From positions 1 through 10,856 of the forward strand of contig USNX01000024.1 of NCBI GenBank assembly GCA_900556205.1: 10,856 nucleotides of DNA. Reading direction: 5' to 3'. Below, piece after piece: positions 7,189 through 10,856 of the stretch; the first letter of the stretch is position 1, and each line of letters begins with the position of its first letter. This stretch comes from an uncultured Collinsella sp. GTDB lineage: Bacteria > Actinomycetota > Coriobacteriia > Coriobacteriales > Coriobacteriaceae. A program made the position numbers and the translations under genes. The notes under the pieces are model-generated. The model worked only from the letters and a program-made list of their open reading frames with translations, ran no database searches and was not told the DNA's origin.

Positions 7189-7656
7189 ATGCGTCACAAC
7201 GTTAAGAAGGGCCTGAAGCTCGGCACCGATGCGAGCCACACCAAGGCCATGAAGAAGAGCCTTGCTAAGGCCCTCTTCGAGAACGACCGCATCAAGACCA
7301 CCGAGACCCGCGCTAAGGCGCTGCGTTCGGTCGTCGACCCGATCATCACTTGGGCTAAGAAGGGCGACCTGCACTCTCGTCGTCTGGCTATCGCCAAGCT
7401 CGGCGATAAGCAGCTCGTTGCCGAGATCTTCGACAAGGCTGCTCAGGGCATGTGGCAGGACCGCAACGGCGGTTACACCCGCATCATGAAGCTCGGCAAC
7501 CGCAAGGGCGACAACGCTCCCATCGTTATCATGGAGCTCGTCACCGAGCCTTGCACGCCTAAGGCCAAGAAGGCCGCTCCGGCCCCCAAGAAGGCCGCTG
7601 CTCCTAAGAAGGTCGAGGCTGTCGAGGAGGCTCCTGCTGAGGAGACCGCTGAGTAG
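7189..7656 (+). CDS. rplQ: 50S ribosomal protein L17 with C-terminal tail
   Basis: A 155-residue L17, a large-subunit protein near the exit tunnel. The core (residues 1-120) starts MRHNVKKGLKLGTDASHTKA and has the KSLAKALFENDRIKTTETRA segment, and ends near APIVIMELV (110-118). Residues 121-155 are an extension of lysine, alanine and proline repeats (PKAKKAAPAPKK) turning into an acidic end (EEAPAEETAE). Such tails are common in actinobacterial L17 and are probably disordered. GAGGAG (7173-7178) lies ten bases before the ATG. It is the last gene before a strong terminator. Confidence 0.97.
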   Translation: MRHNVKKGLKLGTDASHTKAMKKSLAKALFENDRIKTTETRAKALRSVVDPIITWAKKGDLHSRRLAIAKLGDKQLVAEIFDKAAQGMWQDRNGGYTRIMKLGNRKGDNAPIVIMELVTEPCTPKAKKAAPAPKKAAAPKKVEAVEEAPAEETAE

Positions 7657-7681
7657 ACTTTCCGTCTGCATAGGCTATATT
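7654..7681 (+). promoter_or_regulatory. Weak candidate promoter for truA
   Basis: TAGACT (7654-7659) and TATATT (7676-7681) are 16 bases apart. A start about seven bases downstream would fall within the left arm of the rplQ terminator, so the new RNA would lack part of the stem and escape termination. It would provide truA with a transcript despite the terminator in front of it. The -35 is poor and overlaps the rplQ stop, so this is a suggestion only. Confidence 0.3.
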
Positions 7682-7682
7682 C

Positions 7683-7713
7683 GAGGGGTACGTTCGCGTA
7701 CCCCTCTTTTTTT
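7683..7713 (+). terminator. Intrinsic terminator after rplQ
   Basis: A perfect 10-bp stem (GAGGGGTACG, 7683-7692, with CGTACCCCTC, 7697-7706) closes on a TTCG loop and is followed by seven T. It starts 27 bases after rplQ and ends the alpha-operon transcript. Confidence 0.93.
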
Positions 7714-7748
7714 GTCGCGATACCGTTGCTTGTTTGTTGGGAGCGCCC

Positions 7749-8573
7749 ATGACTGCGCCGTCTGATTTCAATTCGACCCCCGAGCTTGACGCCACGCTCG
7801 TATTTCGCGTGGCCTATGATGGCTCGTCGTATAGCGGATTTGCCGAGCAGCCGGGACAGACGACGGTTGCGGGCGAGCTACGTCGAGCCATCGAGACGCT
7901 GCTTCGCCGTCCGATCGATCTGACGTGCGCGGGGCGTACCGATGCCGGCGTGCATGCCGTGGCTCAGTACATCAGCGTTTCCGTAACGGACGCTGAGCTC
8001 GCGTGTACGCGCCGTAGGTGGCTTCGGGCTATGGATGCCCTGCTGCCCAAAGATATCGCCATAAACGAGGTCTACAGGGCCCGTAAAGGCTTTTCTGCAC
8101 GCTTTGATGCGCGTTCCCGTACGTATACGTACCGTATTGCCGATCGCGACGCGCGTCCCGTGCTCTCACGGGGTGCCGTGTGGTGGCATCGCTATCCCTT
8201 GGATGTTGAGGCTATGTCTGCTGCCTGCCCCGCGCTGCTGGGCGAGCAGGACTTTAAAAGCTTTTGCAAGGTTGCCTCGGCCGTTGGCAAGCCCACGCAT
8301 CGCTGCGTGATGCGTGCCGAGTTTGGCCATGAGGACGCGTTTGGCGAGGACATCCTGACGTTTACCATCGAGGGCAATGCGTTTCTGCATTCGATGGTCC
8401 GTACGATCGTGGGCACGCTTGTCGAGATTGGCATGCATCGCCGTAAACCCGAGTGGATGCGCGAGGTCATCGATGCTTGCGACCGTACCGCTGCGGGCCC
8501 CACGGCTCCTGCCTGCGGCCTTACGTTTATGGGCGTGGATTACGATCCCGCCGAGCTTGTCGTGCTCGACTAG
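7749..8573 (+). CDS. truA: tRNA pseudouridine(38-40) synthase TruA
   Basis: TruA converts uridines 38, 39 and 40 of the tRNA anticodon stem-loop to pseudouridine. The 274-residue protein has the family opening RVAYDGSSYSGFAEQPG (residues 20-36) and the catalytic motif TCAGRTDAGVHA with D65 as the nucleophilic aspartate. Further conserved parts are FSARFDARSRTYTYRI and the C-terminal NAFLHSMVRTIVGTLVEIG. I chose the ATG at 7749, with GGGAG (7739-7743) upstream, over the in-frame TTG codons at 7734 and 7737, which lack a ribosome-binding site. It follows the rplQ terminator closely, so it relies on read-through or on a promoter of its own. Codon choice is less biased than in the ribosomal genes, fitting lower expression. 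Confidence 0.96.
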   Translation: MTAPSDFNSTPELDATLVFRVAYDGSSYSGFAEQPGQTTVAGELRRAIETLLRRPIDLTCAGRTDAGVHAVAQYISVSVTDAELACTRRRWLRAMDALLPKDIAINEVYRARKGFSARFDARSRTYTYRIADRDARPVLSRGAVWWHRYPLDVEAMSAACPALLGEQDFKSFCKVASAVGKPTHRCVMRAEFGHEDAFGEDILTFTIEGNAFLHSMVRTIVGTLVEIGMHRRKPEWMREVIDACDRTAAGPTAPACGLTFMGVDYDPAELVVLD

Positions 8574-8651
8574 GGGAGGGCTCGACGCGTCGTGCGTCGG
8601 CACCTGTCATCTGTGGGCTGCGCGTGTGCAACATCTGTTCTTGGCGTGCAA

Positions 8652-8657
8652 TACAAT
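8652..8657 (+). promoter_or_regulatory. Candidate -10 element before the glycosyltransferase gene
   Basis: TACAAT fits a -10 box and lies 83 bases before the TTG start at 8735. No good -35 is found at 16-18 bases upstream (GCAACA at 8628-8633 is the best, 18 bases away). The rest of the 8574-8691 gap has no other feature I can support. Confidence 0.3.
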
Positions 8658-8691
8658 CGGTGTCTCATTGCTTTAATTTACGGGGTGTACC

Positions 8692-8733
8692 ATGAACCAC
8701 GGTTTGATTCATTGCTGTCGAGAGGACGGATAA
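8692..8733 (+). CDS. Possible 13-residue upstream ORF
   Basis: An ATG at 8692 opens a 13-codon frame (MNHGLIHCCREDG) ending in TAA at 8731-8733, one base before the TTG start of the next gene. A G-rich stretch (8682-8685) lies six bases upstream of the ATG, a weak ribosome-binding site. The ribosome-binding site of the downstream gene (AGAGGA, 8721-8726) sits within the last codons, so translation of this ORF would bring ribosomes to it. No family is recognisable, and so short an ORF can arise by chance. Confidence 0.25.
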   Translation: MNHGLIHCCREDG

Positions 8734-8734
8734 C

Positions 8735-9775
8735 TTGGTTCGACGTGGCTCGCATCCGCGACTTTCGGTGATCCTTGTGGTAGAAGGTTCGCCCAGCTAT
8801 GCGATGCGTGCGCTCGAGAGTATCCAGAACCAAGACCTCTACGATTTGCAGATTGTCGTTGTCTGCCGCGATGCTGCGCCCGGTGTGCGCCATTCGCTTC
8901 AAGTTGCTGCCGACAGGGACATCCATATTGATTTGATTGACGTCGAGGACGCGAAGCGCGGCGCTTGTATTCGTGCCGGTTTTGATGCCTCGCGCGGCTC
9001 TCACGTCATCGCCACGAACGCCGATGAGTGGTTTGCTCCGCAGGCCCTTTCCAAGATGGTCGATATCGCGTGCGATACTGCGGCAGACATAGTGTTCCCC
9101 ACGGTGTCGCTCGACCGCTATGATGCACATCGAGAGCGCCGTTCGCGCGTCTTGGATGCTGCCTCTATTGCCATAGAAGACGAGTCTTCTATGGTGACTG
9201 GGCTGCCCCAGTTGATTTTGGGCGGCCTAGTCGCTCAGACCTCTGGCGTGATGTATAGCCGTCCGCTGTTTGAGGCATGCCTGTCGCGCGGCAAGGCGTA
9301 CCGTACGGTTGAGTTTATGGCTTATGCGCTCTCGCAGGCACGATTCGTGTCCGGCTGCGGCGACGCTTGTTTCCACGCGGTGGCACCTAAGCTTACAGAT
9401 GCCTTTGATCCCACCATGTATGCCAGGATATCCGATGACGCTCAAGCGCTCGACGAGCTTGCGGACTCACTCTCGGAAGCAGATAGCGGTGGTCGGCTCA
9501 AGCTGGCAAGCCAAAAGTTCTACTTTGCCGGACTGGTCGCCTGCATCGAGAATTTGTGTCTGAGCCCGCATGGAGTGTCGTCAATCGAGCGTTCCGCCCG
9601 CATGCGTGATATGCTCGAGGCGCCTCGAACCCGTCAGATGGTCGCCGCGCTCAAGGATAACCATCGGGGACTCGGTCTGTTGTTTGGGCCGATCGCCAGC
9701 GCCAAGCCCGCGCGCTGCGTGATGTGTACGCATCTGGCAGCTTTTCTTAACCGGACGGGCGCAAAAACCGCCTAA
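8735..9775 (+). CDS. Family-2-like glycosyltransferase, degenerate metal motif
   Basis: A 346-residue cytoplasmic protein without signal peptide or membrane segment. Its first 110 residues look like the nucleotide-sugar half of a GT-A fold: LSVILVVEGSPSYAMRALES (10-29), then QDLYDLQIVVVCRD (33-46), and a strand-loop ASRGSHVIATNADEWFAPQA (85-104) where family 2 enzymes carry the D-x-D-type motif. Here that motif reads NADE (95-98), so one metal-binding aspartate is replaced by asparagine. The second half has patterns like the acceptor part of cell-surface GT2 enzymes (TSGVMYSRPLFEACL, 169-183; EFMAYALSQARF, 193-204) but is poorly conserved. The TTG at 8735 has AGAGGA eight bases upstream. Substrate and product are unknown; it may be an atypical or inactive transferase. 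It stands alone, between truA and argR. Confidence 0.6.
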   Translation: MVRRGSHPRLSVILVVEGSPSYAMRALESIQNQDLYDLQIVVVCRDAAPGVRHSLQVAADRDIHIDLIDVEDAKRGACIRAGFDASRGSHVIATNADEWFAPQALSKMVDIACDTAADIVFPTVSLDRYDAHRERRSRVLDAASIAIEDESSMVTGLPQLILGGLVAQTSGVMYSRPLFEACLSRGKAYRTVEFMAYALSQARFVSGCGDACFHAVAPKLTDAFDPTMYARISDDAQALDELADSLSEADSGGRLKLASQKFYFAGLVACIENLCLSPHGVSSIERSARMRDMLEAPRTRQMVAALKDNHRGLGLLFGPIASAKPARCVMCTHLAAFLNRTGAKTA

Positions 9776-9781
9776 ACGGCT

Positions 9782-9819
9782 CATTTCGAAACAAATTTGC
9801 ATAGAATTGTTTCGAAATG
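9782..9819. repeat. Perfect 13-bp inverted repeat between the glycosyltransferase gene and argR
   Basis: CATTTCGAAACAA (9782-9794) and TTGTTTCGAAATG (9807-9819) are exact complements, 12 bases apart. Each arm also contains the self-palindrome TTTCGAAA, with centres 26 bases apart. TAGAAT at 9802-9807, between the arms, could be a -10 box, so the element may be an operator around a promoter for argR. No T-tract follows the right arm, which makes a terminator less likely. Confidence 0.6.
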
Positions 9820-9839
9820 CGTTCTTATACACAAAAGCC

Positions 9840-9877
9840 TTCAAATAGCGTTAAACTATTCAATCACTGATTGATTG
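9840..9877. promoter_or_regulatory. Possible repressor sites before argR
   Basis: Two dyads lie here: AATAG (9844-9848) with CTATT (9856-9860), and CAATCA (9861-9866) with TGATTG (9868-9873) around a single central base. The stretch is AT-rich, and TTGAATAG on the opposite strand resembles half of an arginine-repressor box. Because argR genes often regulate themselves, ArgR binding here is a reasonable guess, but the half-site spacing differs from the classical box. Confidence 0.3.
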
Positions 9878-9907
9878 TCTCCGCCATCTTTTGGAGAGAG
9901 GGTTTGT

Positions 9908-10345
9908 ATGGCTAAAAAACGCAATGGGCGCCAGGATGCCATTAGAGATATTGTGCGCAATAAGGACGTCCGCACGCAGCGCGTGCTGGTCGATGAGCTC
10001 CGCGCTATGGGCTTTGATTGCACGCAGGCGACTGTCTCTCGCGATATTGCCGATATGGGGCTGCGTAAGCTCCCTGAGGGCATCTATGTTCTGGCAGAGG
10101 ACCTGCACCTGCAGCGTATGGTTTCCGAGCTCGTAACGGGCGTTCTGCGCACCGATAATCTGGTTATGATTAAGGCTCAGCCTGGCACGGCTTCCGGCAT
10201 CGCCGCCGCTGTTGATGCGGCAGAGCTGCCCGATGTGCTTGGCTCGCTTGCCGGCAACGATACGATTTTGGTTATTGCCCAGACGGCCGAGGACGGCGAG
10301 CGTCTTGAGGCGCTGATCAATAAGCTGAGCAATTCTCGCAAGTAG
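9908..10345 (+). CDS. argR: Arginine repressor ArgR/AhrC family
   Basis: A 145-residue DNA-binding regulator that, in this family, assembles as a hexamer and binds arginine to repress arginine synthesis and control its breakdown. The N-terminal winged-helix domain (about 1-68) has TQRVLVDELRAMG and the recognition-helix motif CTQATVSRDIADMGLRK (38-54). The C-terminal oligomerisation and effector domain (about 75-145) has NLVMIKAQPGTASGIAAAVD (84-103) and SLAGNDTILVIAQ (113-125). The usual GDDT of the arginine pocket reads GNDT here (116-119). I chose the ATG at 9908 with GGAGAGAGGG (9893-9902) over an in-frame TTG at 9875, which would add eleven residues before the normal start. No arginine biosynthesis genes are in the window. 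Confidence 0.93.
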   Translation: MAKKRNGRQDAIRDIVRNKDVRTQRVLVDELRAMGFDCTQATVSRDIADMGLRKLPEGIYVLAEDLHLQRMVSELVTGVLRTDNLVMIKAQPGTASGIAAAVDAAELPDVLGSLAGNDTILVIAQTAEDGERLEALINKLSNSRK

Positions 10346-10396
10346 GCGTGCGGGTCGTGCGCTCGGCACTGTGCGCGCTGACATAGTGGCTTGTAA

Positions 10397-10429
10397 GGGG
10401 GTATCGACGTTGGTCGGTACCCCCTTTTT
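10397..10429 (+). terminator. Intrinsic terminator after argR
   Basis: GGGGGTATCGAC (10397-10408) pairs with GTCGGTACCCCC (10413-10424) over 12 pairs, one G-U, with the loop GTTG, followed by five T. It ends the argR transcript about 50 bases after the stop codon. Confidence 0.9.
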
Positions 10430-10470
10430 GTCTGCCGGTATAAAGATCGCCCATCAGGTCGCTTTAAACT

Positions 10471-10512
10471 AAAAAGGCCCCCGAGCAGTTTAATAAGCTG
10501 CTCGGGGGCCTT
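10471..10512 (-). terminator. Terminator of the leftward gene at the right edge
   Basis: A perfect stem of 13 G/C-rich pairs (10476-10488 with 10498-10510), extended by two A-T pairs, has a 9-base loop. On the minus strand it is followed by TTTTT (complement of 10471-10475), so it terminates leftward transcription. On the plus strand only TTGTT follows, so it would be a weak back-up terminator for argR. Confidence 0.85.
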
Positions 10513-10535
10513 GTTGCTTATGGCTGGATGAATTT

Positions 10536-10856
10536 CTAGCCGACCGTATCGTCAGGCGTGGGCGAGGGGTCGGGAGTGGGCGTAGGCGTAGGCGTAGGCG
10601 TAGGCGTAGGCGTAGGCGTGCCGCCATCGCCGCCGGTCGAACCACCAGTGGAGCCGCCCGTCGAGCCACCGGTCGTACCGGTGCCGCCGGTGGTGTCGCC
10701 GCCCGTGGTCTCGGTGGTCGTGGTCGTCGTTGTCGTCGTCGTTGTGGTTTCCTCTTCGTCCTCGTCCTCGTTCTCGTCCTTGTCGTCGTTCTCCGTTTTC
10801 TTGGTGTTGTTGGTGCCGTAGAACTTCCAGACGCTGTTGTTCTTGTAGGTGGGCGC
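10536..10856 (-). CDS. C-terminal low-complexity tail of a probable cell-surface protein
   Basis: The minus-strand frame enters from the right edge and is open for 106 codons to a TAG at 10538-10536. It begins APTYKNNSVWKFYGTNN, then shows an acidic Asp/Glu/Asn stretch, twelve threonines in a row, several Gly-Gly-Ser-Thr units, eight Thr-Pro pairs and a final PDPSPTPDDTVG. Low-complexity Thr/Pro/Gly tails of this kind occur on secreted or wall-associated proteins, including the C-terminal ends of class A penicillin-binding proteins. A penicillin-binding protein is my best guess but the catalytic part is outside the window. The frame is supported by the stop, by the composition and by the minus-strand terminator that follows. 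Confidence 0.75.
   Translation of the reverse strand, partial: APTYKNNSVWKFYGTNNTKKTENDDKDENEDEDEEETTTTTTTTTTTTETTGGDTTGGTGTTGGSTGGSTGGSTGGDGGTPTPTPTPTPTPTPTPDPSPTPDDTVG
10579..10620. repeat. Hexanucleotide tandem repeat (GGCGTA)6
   Basis: Six exact copies of GGCGTA (10579-10614) are followed by one variant, GGCGTG (10615-10620). On the minus strand each unit encodes Thr-Pro. Gain or loss of units keeps the frame, so it would change tail length and not switch the gene on or off. Confidence 0.95.

Noticed and set aside
6220..7671. 483-codon open frame on the minus strand across rpoA and rplQ
   Set aside because: It spans two conserved plus-strand genes, has a Leu/Asp/Val-biased composition typical of antisense frames, and has no ribosome-binding site or family resemblance.
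9875..9907. TTG at 9875 as the argR start
   Set aside because: It would place the strong ribosome-binding site (9893-9902) inside the gene and add residues not seen in the family.
10579..10620. CRISPR or other array in the hexamer repeats
   Set aside because: Units are six bases with no spacers and encode Thr-Pro in a coding frame.
10558..10821. 87-codon plus-strand frame with Gly-Val and poly-Val/Ser runs
   Set aside because: It is the reverse reading of the Thr-Pro and poly-Thr repeats. The minus-strand frame runs through the window edge, has a sensible stop and is followed by a terminator.

Overview
The window is a piece of a high-GC bacterial chromosome carrying the end of the spc ribosomal operon and the whole alpha operon. 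Protein sequences (a short S4 with almost no cysteines, L17 with an Ala/Lys/Pro tail, a four-cysteine adenylate kinase) and the heavy GC-rich codon bias suggest an actinobacterium of class Coriobacteriia, with Collinsella the most likely genus. That assignment is recognition from memory, not a search.

Positions 1-4045 hold, all on the plus strand and tightly packed, the end of rplR (L18), then rpsE (S5), rpmD (L30), rplO (L15), secY, adk and map. Genes overlap or lie within a few bases of each other, so translation is probably coupled. Positions 4037-4173 hold a striking 129-base multi-tiered inverted repeat that begins inside the last codons of map and ends in a T-rich tract and a perfect 17-base palindrome. 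It may end the spc transcript, may be a small mobile element, or both.

A promoter at about 4210-4238 then starts the infA-rpmJ-rpsM-rpsK-rpsD-rpoA-rplQ unit (IF1, L36, S13, S11, S4, RNA polymerase alpha, L17). The infA-rpmJ gap can form a 12-bp stem with two G-U pairs. A textbook terminator (7683-7713) follows rplQ, and truA (tRNA pseudouridine synthase) lies just after it. Together these genes make ribosomal proteins, the membrane channel and N-terminal processing enzyme for nascent proteins, an initiation factor, the polymerase subunit and a tRNA modification enzyme.

From 8574 on the content changes to less codon-biased accessory genes: a possible 13-codon upstream ORF, a family-2-like glycosyltransferase with a degenerate metal motif, and an ArgR-type repressor preceded by three dyad symmetries. 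The argR gene ends in its own terminator. A second hairpin, with its T-tract on the minus strand, ends a leftward gene that enters from the right edge. Only the C-terminal low-complexity tail of that gene (acidic, poly-Thr, Gly/Ser/Thr, Thr-Pro repeats) is in the window.

I did not find a clearly new multi-gene system. The most unusual items are the map-infA inverted repeat, the folded infA-rpmJ leader, the shortened adenylate kinase LID, and the palindromes and altered effector motif of the argR locus.
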